Positions 53,501-61,157 of a DNA stretch of 64,000 nucleotides are shown here, in pieces. The position numbers and the translations under genes were made by a program. Positions within the stretch are counted from its first letter, which is position 1. Every line of letters begins with the position of its first letter. Source of the DNA: Mactra quadrangularis (Eukaryota > Mollusca > Bivalvia > Venerida > Mactridae); assembly GCA_025267735.1 (NCBI GenBank), contig CM046294.1, forward strand, positions 282,001 through 346,000, in the 5' to 3' direction. The notes beneath the pieces are model-generated. The model had not been told where the DNA came from. It worked only from the letters and a program-made list of their open reading frames with translations, and made no database searches.

Positions 53501-55243
53501 GGTCTTGCGGCTTACGGCCTATAATGAAATCGCTTTCAGTGGTACGGTTCGTTACGAGTGACGTACACGGGTCTCGTGCGGCATTCGTACGGGTCATACG
53601 ATACGTATTCCGTTTCTCTTTGTTTTCTTAACAGGTTTTACGTCATCATATTATCAGACAAAATGTTCACGCCCATCGTCCTTGCGGCGGCCGCACGGGA
53701 GTCTTCTATATCCGTAAATAGCCCGTACGATGCCCGTACTGCCGCTCTTACGATTGACCGCACGGCTCTAAAATTTATGTGACCACAAACCCGTAGAGAG
53801 ACCGTACAAACGCAAGGCTTCCCACGGCCTACGGCTGTTTGCACGTACGGGTCCGCAACAAGCCACGATTTTATGGGACTGAGGCTTTATACAGCGTGTT
53901 ACAACGGCGTTAAACCCAACAAACAAATAATCTTCAATTGAAGTTTATTACATGGTACAGTAGCGTCAATGGAACCATTTAAGTCAGCTATAACTATATC
54001 AGTTATCAGTTAACCCCTGCTAATTGATATGTCATATGGAAGAATGTTCTGTAATGAATTTTCGTGATGCTAATACAGTAAATTAAACATTATGAAATAT
54101 AAATTACCTTGGGATTGGAAAGGTTGAGGTTTGATTGCAAATATTGGATCTTGAATGTAATATATATCACTATAGCATGTCTATGCCGTAAATTATATAT
54201 TACTTATTATATGTCGGCAATTAGTTTAATGTAATTTCACCTCCACACAAATGACAATAAAAGTTTAGGATGTTTTCATACTGTCTTTCTCAAACTTAAA
54301 CTATTTTTGTTCTTGTTGCGTTTTTTGCTAATCCACCTTTGCAACTGTCAGGGTTCTATGAGAAAGACCTTCAGTTGTTTACATAACCATCGCTTTTGTG
54401 TCGCATCAACAAGCGGATACTGTAACATCTTATCGCTCGACTATGGGGTCTTTTGAATGATTGATTATTGTGCAAGTAGCAATTTTTTTGTTGGGTTTAA
54501 TACCGCAGCAACACATTGTTTAGATCATAACACGTAGGTCAGTCAACCTTCTCGTAACCCGGGTCGATAGCGCAGTTGGTAACGCGCCGGGATTTGGAAT
54601 CTCGTGCCCGAGGGGGTGCGGGTTCGAATCCCACCCGGGGAGGTTATACCCTTCCATGAAAATTTGACAATAATGTCGATTTTCCTCCATTAATTAGACA
54701 ATATGGAGAAGTTTTCGGCCTTGTGGAAGGGTAGGTGAGTACTGGTTATAGACAATGGTCCAGGAAAGCTAGGTTAGGTGCGCTGGACGTCGTAAAATGA
54801 CCTAAATTGTGTTGACACGGCTTAACTCCAATAAATAAACAACCTCGCTATTCCTGGAAAGTCTTAATCTCTAGATTTAGCTGATAAACATTAACTAGGC
54901 ACATGTTCTAGAATCAGTGGTAGGAAGGTGAATGGCCGTATGTATTATTTCATGACCTAGCTCCACAAAAGTATGCCTCACATGGGAATCAAACCTACGG
55001 CCCCTCGAGATGTGCGATACCAACTGAGCTAGCCGGGTGGCTTTCGTCAAAGGAATTTAATTAACTCATACCTGTAAGGACGTAAATTCCAGCTCCCACC
55101 ATCTGACCGACCCCTAAAAGGGTCATGTCGAATGTTGTTAGACATTTCTTCAGAGGAGTATCACTGAAGTCATCAGTAATTGTCTTCTTTCTATTTACTG
55201 TACTCCAAAAATTACCTAGACCGTCTTTGATCTTAGCTGCCAT
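23343..55243 (-). CDS. SLC7-type cationic amino acid transporter (CAT-like), 4 coding exons
   Basis: Join on the minus strand: 55243-55072, 48494-47053, 24291-24183, 23533-23343; 638 codons including the stop, so 637 residues, typical for CAT proteins. Junction phases are 1, 0 and 1 and all agree. The product is a multi-spanning plasma-membrane amino acid permease of the APC superfamily. Visible family marks are the unwound TM1 motif [40 protein letters not shown] with the TM3 glutamate conserved in CATs, [20 protein letters not shown], and the C-terminal helices [11 protein letters not shown] and [13 protein letters not shown] hydrophilic loop ([20 protein letters not shown]) sits between the later helices. 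The cytosolic tail is Pro/Glu-rich. The substrate is probably cationic amino acids, but which SLC7 subtype it is cannot be settled by eye. Intron 2 (22.8 kb) contains a complete TRIM-like gene; intron 1 is full of transposons. A 5' UTR intron is likely, because an acceptor precedes the ATG. Confidence 0.92.
23636..23878 (-). mobile_element. SINE family A, worn, head missing
   Basis: In intron 3 of the transporter, inverted. Tail ggtttaacgccgaagcaaca and the gtgactgacaactgcccta body are clear; the copy fades out before the tRNA head. Confidence 0.8.
24183..24291 (-). CDS. CAT-like transporter exon 3
   Basis: Acceptor ttatattttcag, donor gttg|gtaagt. Encodes [20 protein letters not shown] and then [16 protein letters not shown], the conserved penultimate helices of CAT proteins. 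It starts in phase 0, matching the end of exon 2, and ends in phase 1. Confidence 0.92.
25570..25810 (+). repeat. GAT/ATG-rich simple sequence
   Basis: Degenerate gatgatgat and aatgatgg runs. The long frames here (Met-rich plus, His-rich minus) are by-products of the simple repeat. Confidence 0.8.
25870..26560 (+). repeat. About 175-bp tandem repeat, four diverged units
   Basis: Units start near 25877, 26048, 26222 and 26410, each with ccttggattggaatc, actttgcaccttgcaatc and ggcatctggc-like blocks. The fourth is partial. Confidence 0.75.
26748..26823 (+). mobile_element. Retroposon 3' end with ATA/AAT tail
   Basis: Sequence gaggcgcttttgaac ... agggctatacaaatgcgg followed by an ataataataat tail resembles the 3' ends of LINE/SINE elements common in animals. 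No body is identified. Confidence 0.45.
27374..27790 (-). mobile_element. Old SINE family A fragment split by a SINE B
   Basis: Left part gtcaacctacgcaccgttcc and right part tactaggta...gtcaactgccctgcgtaatt match the inverted family-A body on either side of the family-B copy at 27447-27733. Confidence 0.65.
27447..27733 (+). mobile_element. SINE family B, full length, 14-bp target duplication
   Basis: Flanked by exact atctttactaggta copies (27433-27446, 27734-27747). The tRNA-like head has an A box (tagcgcagtcgg) and a B box (cgggttcgaatcccg). The body includes ggccttgtggaagggtagg and the tail tacggcgttaactccaataa with aataaataaa. Confidence 0.92.
28226..28420 (-). mobile_element. SINE family C
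   Basis: Minus strand: a tRNA-like head with the B box gcgggttcgagcccgg, a body with gttgtcggcctcgtggtagg, and a tail with cgtcgtataatatatgacct. A different tRNA-like head from families A and B. Confidence 0.8.
28963..29086 (-). mobile_element. SINE family A, head portion only
   Basis: Inverted fragment: ggagaatgaccgtagaaaat, then a worn B box (gagatttgaaccca) and ccgtgctaccgac of the A-box side. The tail half is absent. Confidence 0.6.
29266..29508. mobile_element. MITE family T, copy 1
   Basis: Inverted ends ttgttcgttttttctcaact and agttgagaaaaaacagac, about 40 bp counting the inner accgt/acggt part; 240 bp. Two further copies flank the TRIM-like gene. Confidence 0.75.
30338..30343 (-). 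terminator. Possible polyadenylation signal of the TRIM-like gene
   Basis: AATAAA on the minus strand about 490 nt past the stop codon. It lies beyond the MITE copy at 30489-30712, which would then be part of the 3' UTR. Confidence 0.35.
30489..30712. mobile_element. MITE family T, copy 2
   Basis: Same ends and interior as copy 1. It sits about 120 bp downstream of the TRIM-like stop codon. Confidence 0.75.
30830..32183 (-). CDS. TRIM-like exon 2 (rest of B-box2, coiled coil, propeller)
   Basis: Acceptor ttttgattttgtag. The first base completes Lys, then [20 protein letters not shown]. One uninterrupted exon runs to the stop at 30830. Confidence 0.9.
30830..33346 (-). CDS. TRIM-like protein: two B-boxes, coiled coil, NHL-type beta-propeller; no RING
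   Basis: Join on the minus strand: 33346-33012, 32183-30830; 562 residues; the split Lys codon aa|g joins both exons in phase 2. Residues about 10-55 form a B-box1-like zinc site ([23 protein letters not shown]). Residues about 80-120 form B-box2 ([32 protein letters not shown]), and this one spans the splice junction. A long Glu/Lys coiled coil follows, and about 300 residues form repeated beta-propeller blades ([45 protein letters not shown]). No RING finger precedes the B-boxes, so ubiquitin-ligase activity is not supported; such RING-less TRIM-like proteins are greatly expanded in bivalves, often in innate immunity (family knowledge, not shown here). The gene lies within intron 2 of the transporter in the same orientation. 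Confidence 0.9.
33012..33346 (-). CDS. TRIM-like exon 1 (start codon, B-box1, most of B-box2)
   Basis: ATG at 33346-33344 ([20 protein letters not shown]). Donor cacaa|gtaagt, GT at 33011-33010. The exon breaks inside B-box2 after TNH. Confidence 0.9.
33674..33890. mobile_element. MITE family T, copy 3, right end lost
   Basis: Starts ttgatcgtttttctcaactg and matches copies 1 and 2 up to the right attcaagc; the outer right terminal repeat is missing. Lies about 330 bp upstream of the TRIM-like ATG. Confidence 0.7.
33979..34244 (-). mobile_element. SINE family B, diverged
   Basis: Inverted: tail gattaacgccgtgtcaacac, a diverged body, and a head with a tRNA-like region (ggattggaactcgta). Older than the 27447 copy. 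Confidence 0.75.
34316..34626 (+). mobile_element. SINE family A, full length, diverged
   Basis: Head gcccgactagctcagttggt with A box, B box (ttggttcgattccc), and tail gacggcgttaaacccaac with caacaacaacaaaaac. Confidence 0.88.
35236..35526 (-). mobile_element. SINE family A, full length
   Basis: Inverted: tail gttggttttaacgctgcagc to head gagctagccgggcggc, with a short deletion in the aggctaaatc region. Confidence 0.88.
37612..37834 (-). mobile_element. SINE family C, full length
   Basis: Inverted: tail tgggtttaacgtcgtattca, body accacgaggccgacaac, head with ccgggctcgaactcgc and taaccactactccacgg. Its tail stem cgtcgtat/atacgacg is perfect. Confidence 0.85.
44690..46250 (+). repeat. Diverged duplication (about 44690-45010 and 46018-46250)
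   Basis: Both parts share actactcagac...attggtgatcaaggag-like sequence followed by agagatacttc and a cattggcaaac/attaacaaac block. Old duplication, no coding support. Confidence 0.4.
47053..48494 (-). CDS. CAT-like transporter exon 2 (bulk of the membrane domain)
   Basis: Acceptor tgtactttcag, donor ttccag|gtaaga at 47052. Encodes 480 codons from [17 protein letters not shown] through most helices to [12 protein letters not shown]. The frame runs past the donor by chance to 47014; the true continuation is exon 3. Confidence 0.95.
48587..49000. mobile_element. hAT-like MITE with 8-bp target duplication
   Basis: Ends tagggctgcagcgag and cgatccacagctcta inverted; flanks gcactaac / gcacttac. 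In transporter intron 1, about 90 bp upstream of exon 2. No transposase. Confidence 0.75.
49407..49575 (+). repeat. Direct repeat, copy 1 (169 bp)
   Basis: Nearly identical to 49953-50121, with about three differences. Starts aaatcgcgtgttccag and ends gactcgctgtatat. A 12-base G run lies just after it at 49592-49603. Confidence 0.9.
49953..50121 (+). repeat. Direct repeat, copy 2 (169 bp)
   Basis: Second copy of the 49407-49575 unit, 546 bp away. It points to a recent local duplication. Confidence 0.9.
50392..50530 (+). repeat. 48-bp tandem repeat, three units
   Basis: Each unit reads caacagttgcagt-taaattgcagttta ... ccgttcctga with few differences. Confidence 0.8.
51879..52377. mobile_element. 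hAT-like MITE, exact 8-bp target duplication
   Basis: Ends taggggtgtaacaatacggt and aaccgttacaccccta are inverted; both flanks are aacgttac (51871-51878, 52378-52385). The interior has tattgcaatata palindromes. The ends match the common hAT pattern. Nested in the 3.1-kb element. Confidence 0.88.
53333..53370. repeat. Perfect 15-bp hairpin
   Basis: cgtgtctggaagatg and catcttccagacacg separated by an 8-base loop, in the right subterminal GC-rich part of the 3.1-kb element. Confidence 0.9.
54484..55042 (-). mobile_element. SINE family A split by a SINE family B
   Basis: Tail part 54484-54556 (ttgggtttaataccgcagca ... gtcaacct) and body/head part 54841-55042, ending in gagctagccgggtggc. It ends about 30 bp past the donor of transporter exon 1. 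Confidence 0.85.
54557..54840 (+). mobile_element. SINE family B nested in a SINE family A
   Basis: Nearly the same as the 27447 copy: head acccgggtcgatagcgcagt, B box, body ggccttgtggaaggg, tail ggcttaactccaataaataa. Degraded target duplication beginning aacct on both sides. Confidence 0.9.
55072..55243 (-). CDS. CAT-like transporter exon 1 (start codon, TM1)
   Basis: Start chosen at 55243 ([13 protein letters not shown]), because ttttcttgcag|ttcag directly precedes it and looks like an acceptor ending a 5' UTR intron. An in-frame ATG at 55264 would lie in that intron. The exon encodes [15 protein letters not shown] and [14 protein letters not shown], with donor acag|gtatga. Confidence 0.88.
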
Positions 55244-55914
55244 CTGAACTGCAAGAAAAGGCATACAACATAAAGTTTAAAAAATTTAAAGGGCCTTTTG
55301 AAGACTGTTTTGATGATATACATGGTGATCCAACGATTATATTAGCATGAGGTTCTTTATAACTTTGTCAAACGTTCAGGTAAAGTGACTTGTTCAGCCG
55401 ACTTTACAATTCTGTACGATAATCCAAGACCGTTGATATCACCTTAAAGCAGATGCCCTCTCATAGCAGCTAATTACACCTGGTTGGAGTGGAACAACTG
55501 TAACAGTCTTTTAAGCACAAGGGCGCCATCATAGCTATTGTTAAATTGTTTCAACTGTCAGAGTCGCATGCATTATACCCGCTGATTTAAATACTCACAA
55601 CAGTATATCTATATTTACTATTAATAAAAGTAATTAATCAATAATAATAATAACGACTTTATTTAAACAGGCTGCACATTTGGACAAGTCCAATCTTCCA
55701 TGTGGGCCTCAATATAATATAATTTATGTACGGGGATACAAAAGATATCTTGATATAAATCAGTGTGTTCAATGTATGCCCGACTGACTGTTGAATGAAT
55801 CTTAACAATACAATACGGATTTACAGTATTATCACAAAGCATACTTAAACGGAAGTAATAAAAGAAGCCGACCAGACACTAAAACGTGAGGAAGTTATAT
55901 ACCACTCAAGACAT
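55244..55914 (-). other. Upstream flank of the transporter start
   Basis: Likely 5' UTR intron or promoter-side sequence. Shares a worn repeat (gactttacaat, tggagtggaac) with 10136-10260. An ataataataataacgac stretch near 55640 resembles an inverted retroposon tail. No exon is identified. Confidence 0.4.
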
Positions 55915-56106
55915 GTATTCTTGAGACAGACTATCACACTGTTTAGCATATAAAATCACCTTATATTACCAGAGAGGTCTGATCAATGTCCCTGAAGATC
56001 ACTATATATATATATATCAATAGTATATATCATGCTGCGAAGAGATCTATTATACTCGCAAACCGTAGACGATTGGTTCTGATTATCCATTTATTGTGGC
56101 TGACTT
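55915..56106 (+). repeat. Dispersed repeat, second copy at about 63370-63830
   Basis: Shares agcatataaaatcacc, tatactcgcaaaccg and gattatccattta with the region near 63390-63830, which is interrupted there by the MITE at 63470-63726. Confidence 0.65.
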
Positions 56107-56970
56107 TATACGTTATACAAGGTCTATAGTCACGAGGTACGTTATATACAAGGTCTATAGTCACAAGGTACGTTATATACAAGGTTTATAGTCACGTGGT
56201 ACGTTATATACAAGGTTTATAGTCACGTGGTACGTTATATACAAGGTCTATAGTCACGTGGTACGTTATATACAAGGTCTATAGTCACGTGGTACGTTAT
56301 ATACAAGGTTTATAGTCACGTGGTACGTTATATACAAGGTCTATAGTCACGAGGTACGTTATATACAAGGTTTATAGTCACGTGGTACGTTATATACAAG
56401 GTCTATAGTCACGTGGTACGTTATATACAAGGTCTATAGTCACGTGGTACGTTATATACAAGGTCTATAGTCACGTGGTACGTTATATACAATGTCTATA
56501 GTCACGTGGTACATTATATACAATGTCTATAGTCACGTGGTACGTTATATACAAGGTCTATAGTCACGTGGTACGTTATATACAATGTCTATAGTCACGT
56601 GGTACGTTATATACAAGGTCTATATTCACGTGGTACGTTATATACAATGTCTATATTCACGTGGTACGTTATATACAAGGTCTATTGTCACGTGGTACGT
56701 TATGTACAAGGTCTATAGTCACGTGGTACGTTATATACAAGGTCTATAGTCACGTGGTACGTTATATACAATGTCTATAGTCACGTGGTACGTTATATAC
56801 AAGGTCTATAGTCACAAGGTACGTTATATACAAGGTCTATAGTCACGTGGTACGTTATATACAAGGTATAAAGTCACGTGGTACGTTATACAAGGTCCAT
56901 AGTCACGTGGTACGTCATACAAGGTCTATAGTCACGTGGTACGTTATACAAGGTCTATAGTCACGTGATA
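56107..56970 (+). repeat. 31-bp minisatellite, about 28 units, CACGTG in most
   Basis: Unit acgttatatacaaggtctat + agtcacgtggt. About 24 of 28 units contain the E-box CACGTG in the wider form gtcacgtg; the exceptions have cacgag or cacaag. The first and the last three units are 29 bp (acgttatacaagg, lacking one ta), while the inner units are 31 bp. It lies about 0.9 kb upstream of the transporter start codon. Confidence 0.95.
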
Positions 56971-57892
56971 TACAACAATCGCTAATAAGGTAAACATTCG
57001 CATGCGTTTCCCCGATTTATTTCTAGTCTACCTATCTTGTAGTGAAATTTTGACCACCGTAGGACATTTTTGTTAATGCAAATCTAATGGTTGATTCATG
57101 TAGCTGGATGCCTCCCTGATATCGTACGGGGGGATGTATAAAATCTAAATCGCGTTCAAGTCCGTAATCTAGGTCAAAGGTCAACTAGGTCCATTTATTT
57201 TTTATTAGACCCTATGCTCTTTATACTGAAATTTCAAGAAATTTAATCAGTAAAGTGGAGAGTTTCTTTGTTGAAAACTAATGTATTATGATTAAACTTT
57301 ATTTCTATGAAAAAAATGGAGTGTTTGAATGCATGATTACTTCCCTTTTTAGCATTTTGTCGCGAAAATAGGTGACAATAACAAAATCGTATTCAATAGT
57401 TCAACTAGTAGAACTACAGTTAGTGTTTATGGTTTAAATCTACTTGAATTGTGTTTAGTGATGCTTCATGACCTTTTTAGTAGACATTTCATACTCGATA
57501 AGGTTAAAATAATGTCACAGTGGTGTAAAATTAAGGGCGAGTGGTATAACTGTTTTTAGAGATTTTTTGACACATTTGGAAAACTTTTGAAAAGGCAGTT
57601 CATTATTTAATTCACGTTGCTAGATGACTTACTGAGCCACATAGAAAATGTTTAAAAACCTATTTTGTGATAAAAATGTGTTATTTAGGTCAAAGGTCAA
57701 CACACTGCATTTTCTTATTATCAAAGCTATGTGATCATTGTACAGTATATTTCTTGCAAAAAGTTATGTACATTATAATAGAAAACTTTTAAAATACGTT
57801 CAAATTGTTCTAAAGATTTTTAAATGCGTCTGGTTACATGATTACGTCCCTTTATGTGATGTTTGTCGCGTAAATAGGTAAAAATACAGCTC

Positions 57893-58163
57893 CCATTTAG
57901 CTCAGTAGGTAGCTCCTTGGTCTGCTGATCGCTAGGTTTTTTATTTCTATTCCCGGGTAAAGCATAATTTCATGGAGTTTGTTCATGAAATGATTTCTGT
58001 GATAGTTCTCCCTCCTACCACTAATTCTTAATCATGTCAGCCACTGACGAAAGTACATGCTTAGTAACTTGGTAGAAAGCTTAATCCAGATATTTAGCTT
58101 TTCTAGGACGGCCGTGATATGACCTTTAGGATGTGCTGCTACGGCGTTGGACCCAACTAAACG
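57893..58163 (+). mobile_element. SINE family A-like copy in the left palindrome arm
   Basis: Head gctcccatttagctcagtag, tail tgctacggcgttggacccaa. Its mirror copy lies at 60886-61157, so it was present before the inverted duplication. Confidence 0.85.
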
Positions 58164-58244
58164 AGGAAATACACAATAAATCAACCCTAACATGACAAAC
58201 ATTGAGTTAAGAACATATTATGATTTCTATGAAATGTTTGTAAA

Positions 58245-58765
58245 ATGTATCATTATCTAAATTGTACAAATCCTAAACTAACAGGATTAGTACAATGTTG
58301 TACTTTACAATTACACCCAAATATGCAGACTTGGCCAGCTTTATAACATTTGCATCTAGCAGAAATGCATTGGGATTTAACACCACAGGTTACTATTTGC
58401 AAGCATGCTGAAGTATTCGGCGACTGTCGAATCCAAACAGGAAATACAGTATCATTTTCATGTGACCAATATCCCATAGTGACTCTACGTGATCTTTAGG
58501 TTCAAAGTGAATATTTGCAGCCTGTATCAAGATCTCTGTTAGATAACTGGTGCTTAAAATATGATACTGTTAAGCTTCCTTGGTAGGCGGAAGGGAATCA
58601 ATGGACTTCTTTGCATTATAAAAAGTATTCCACGACATTAATCTATGTAGGCTTTTAGGATTGCAGTTATAAAGTGCACACACGAATCTTTCAATATTTT
58701 CAGCCTCTTCATTGTGAACAATTGATAACAATACAGATACAGTACTTGATGTACCAGATACCATT
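58245..58765 (-). pseudogene. Transposon-type ORF, C-terminal part, left arm
   Basis: Minus-strand pieces: NEEAENIERFVCALYNCNP, KKSIDSLPPTKEA, then after a stop the Cys-rich end TCGVKSQCISARCKCYKAG / CIFGCNCKVQHC. The order (ERFV, PPT, CxC cluster) matches the C-terminus of a transposon-associated protein family widespread in invertebrates, whose N-terminal part has an HEEADT-like motif. Broken by stops and shifts. Confidence 0.6.
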
Positions 58766-59079
58766 TCAGTCTAAATATTGTAATTTATGAATAAGTAATA
58801 CATCAGTATTTTTACTGCTTTCTTCTGTTTTATAAAAGCACAAATTCGGGGGATTGGACCTTGCGTGTAGAAACCTACGCCTCTGTGATACTATGGGTGT
58901 CAAAGTTTGAATTTACTTACCACTGAACAAGGTATAATCGTTCCAACAAAAGAATCTAACTCAGGCAGACCTACATTGGTTATTTTAGATGGTTATGCTT
59001 GATTTAATCTCTTCGCAAGCCTGAATATTATCAGACATTTGGTGACCATGCTGTTATATTTGTCAAGACTTTTTTCTCA

Positions 59080-60145
59080 ATTAAGTGAACGAAGTACGCT
59101 TGTTGGTGTCACTTTCGATAAATATCTTGGTTGCAATTCCAGTAAAGTCTGAACAAGAACAATGCAAATTGGCAAACGACGACCTGTTGGAAAACAAATT
59201 ACTTGTCGACATGTGCCACTACCTTAAGTATGGGCACAATATTATAACATAAGCTGACAACAAAGCAGACCTTGAAGAATGCCTTTTTCTCATCTCAGAG
59301 GCGAGGGTATTCTTTACCATTTTATTATTTAATAGTTACTGGTGGTGGGGTCGGGGTTTCTGGTATTATCATTGCTCTAACAAATAACTTAAATGCAGTT
59401 TGTTCACAAAGCATGAAGCTGACACTCACATTATAATTCACATAAAGGATGCGATGGAAAACAAATATATACGATTACTTGTCAGTAGTACAGATAATGA
59501 TGAATTATTTATGCTTTCGTGGCGTTTTTACCATGTTAATTCTATCACTGAAAAGTTAGGGGTGATATCAGAAAGTCATAGTTGACTTGGTGCGATACCA
59601 CGTCTTCATTTCATGGATTCAGCCAGAAGACAAGTTGGAAGAAATTTGTTGAAAATCCTGGCTTTTCATCATCAAATAGACACAATTAGGAGTCTAAGAA
59701 TATTGGAAGATTCAAGTGTGCACTCTATGATTGAAATTCTGAAAACCTACTTAGTCCAGACGTAGATTTATGTTATAACGGAATTTTTATGAAAAAAAAC
59801 AACAGTCCTTTGATTTGCTTCCGTCTTCCAAGGACGCTTCACAGCTTCATATTTTAAGCACCGGTTACCTAACAGAGATCTTGATACAGGCTGCAAATAT
59901 TCACTTTGAACCTAAAGATTACGTAGAGTCACTATGGGATATTTGTCACATGAAAATGATATCTCCTAAATGGATTCGAAAGCCGCCGAATACTTCGGCA
60001 TGCTTGCAACTAGTGACCTGTGGTGTTAGAAACAAGAGCAATTCTGCTACATGCAAGTATTATGAAGCAGGCCAAGTCTGCATATTTGGGTGTGATTGTA
60101 AAGTACAAAATTGTGCTAATCCTGTTTCGTCTTTTGAGAAACTAT
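59080..60145 (+). pseudogene. Transposon-type ORF, decayed, spacer and right arm
   Basis: Fragments in order on the plus strand, in different frames: TFDKYLGCNSSK, GKRRPVGKQ, ADNKADLEECLFLISEARV, KHEADTHIIIHIKDAMENKY, GAIPRLH, KTSWKKFVENPGF, and a 110-residue end with LQLVTCGVRNK and CIFGCDCKVQNC. The motif order fits the same family as the left arm, in which the middle motif is HEEADT and the end is a CxC cluster. Multiple frameshifts and stops make it non-functional. Confidence 0.6.
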
Positions 60146-60765
60146 ATCGTCGCCTCAATCTAATAATGTCCTATAACAATGGCTCTATGTCCATGACATA
60201 GATCAATATTTGGACTAAAAACACTGTTATCCGATCAAAATGAAAGCTTTGTCACTCGTTATCTGACCTAATTGACCATAACAATGCTCTAAGTCCATGA
60301 AAGCTCGTTCGTACATTGTTCTATCTCCTTTCGTTCAGGCAAGGTTCACAATTTGATAATCGTGTTTTTATTACTAAAAGACATCGATGAACTTGTGTAT
60401 ACCTAAATTAATGAGTATGCTACAATGTAGGCAGTGTTACAAACTCAAAATGATAGAAAATTTGCCCAAATACCACTATGTTGTCTTCTTGGAGATAGCG
60501 CAATGTTAGAACGAAATGGATCAACCAAAATTAGCAAATTTTTATCTATCTCCAAACACTTTTTTTGCAGGTTTCGTATTATTAATCATAATATTTCAAT
60601 AATATTCCACATCTTTGTGTTTAAATACATTATTATTGTGCATCCCAAGTATCATGCCTATCAAAACTGATACAACGAAGATATAACCTTTCGAACTTAT
60701 GAAGTCGATTTCCCAAAAATAAAAATTTGGTAGTTAGGACATTGTTAGATTGAGGCGACGATATG
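60143..60765. mobile_element. 623-bp MITE inserted in the right palindrome arm
   Basis: Ends tatatcgtcgcctcaatcta and tagattgaggcgacgatatg are inverted over about 30 bp. The left arm lacks it, giving a clean empty-site comparison. No transposase; family not assigned. Confidence 0.85.
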
Positions 60766-60885
60766 TTTAGAATTTGTACCATTTAGATTATGATACATTT
60801 TACAAACATTTCATAGAAATCGAAATATTTTCTGAACTCAATGTTTGTCATGTAAGGGTTGATTTATTGTGTATTTTCCCGTTTA

Positions 60886-61157
60886 GTTGGGTCCAACGCC
60901 GTAGCAGCACATCGTAAAGGTCATATCAAGACCGTCCTAGAAAAACTAAATATCTGGATTAAGCTTTCTACCAAGTTACTAAGCATGTACTTTCGTCAGT
61001 GACTGACATAATTAAAAATAAGTGGTAGGAGGGAGAATTTTCATAGAAATCATTTCATTAACAAACTCCATGAAAGTATGCTTTGCCGAGGAATAGAAAT
61101 AAAAAACCTCGCGATCAGCAGATTAACGAGCTACCCACTGAGCTAAATGGGAGCTGT
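60886..61157 (-). mobile_element. SINE family A-like copy in the right palindrome arm
   Basis: Mirror of 57893-58163: tail gttgggtccaacgccgtagc, head gagctaaatgggagct. Differences from the mirror copy allow dating of the inverted duplication. Confidence 0.85.

Larger units (their letters stand above)
50785..53887. mobile_element. 3.1-kb DNA element inserted in a SINE, TA duplicated
   Basis: Ends aagctacagtcccataaa and (inverted) aagcctcagtcccataaa match at 16 of 18 bases; flanked by TA (50783-50784, 53888-53889). Both subterminal regions (50800-51010, 53240-53880) are GC-rich with many cgtacgg/ccgtacg motifs and a perfect 15-bp hairpin at 53333-53370. No transposase is evident; a 71-codon frame at 51275 is unrecognised. 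A hAT-like MITE is nested inside. Superfamily not assigned. Confidence 0.75.
50560..53928 (+). mobile_element. SINE family A interrupted by a 3.1-kb element
   Basis: Left part 50560-50784 runs from gtctactgatcgaggggtcg to ccgttatatgacta. The right part resumes at 53888 (tatacagcgtgttacaacgg) and ends in cgttaaacccaacaaacaaa. The A-box end is truncated. Confidence 0.85.
57025..58765 (+). repeat. Left arm of a 5-kb imperfect palindrome
   Basis: Inverted counterpart of 59640-62027. Outer edge agtctacctat, high similarity from gtaggacatttttgttaatg. It includes a SINE-like copy and, at the inner end, the C-terminal part of a transposon-type ORF on the minus strand. Confidence 0.9.
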
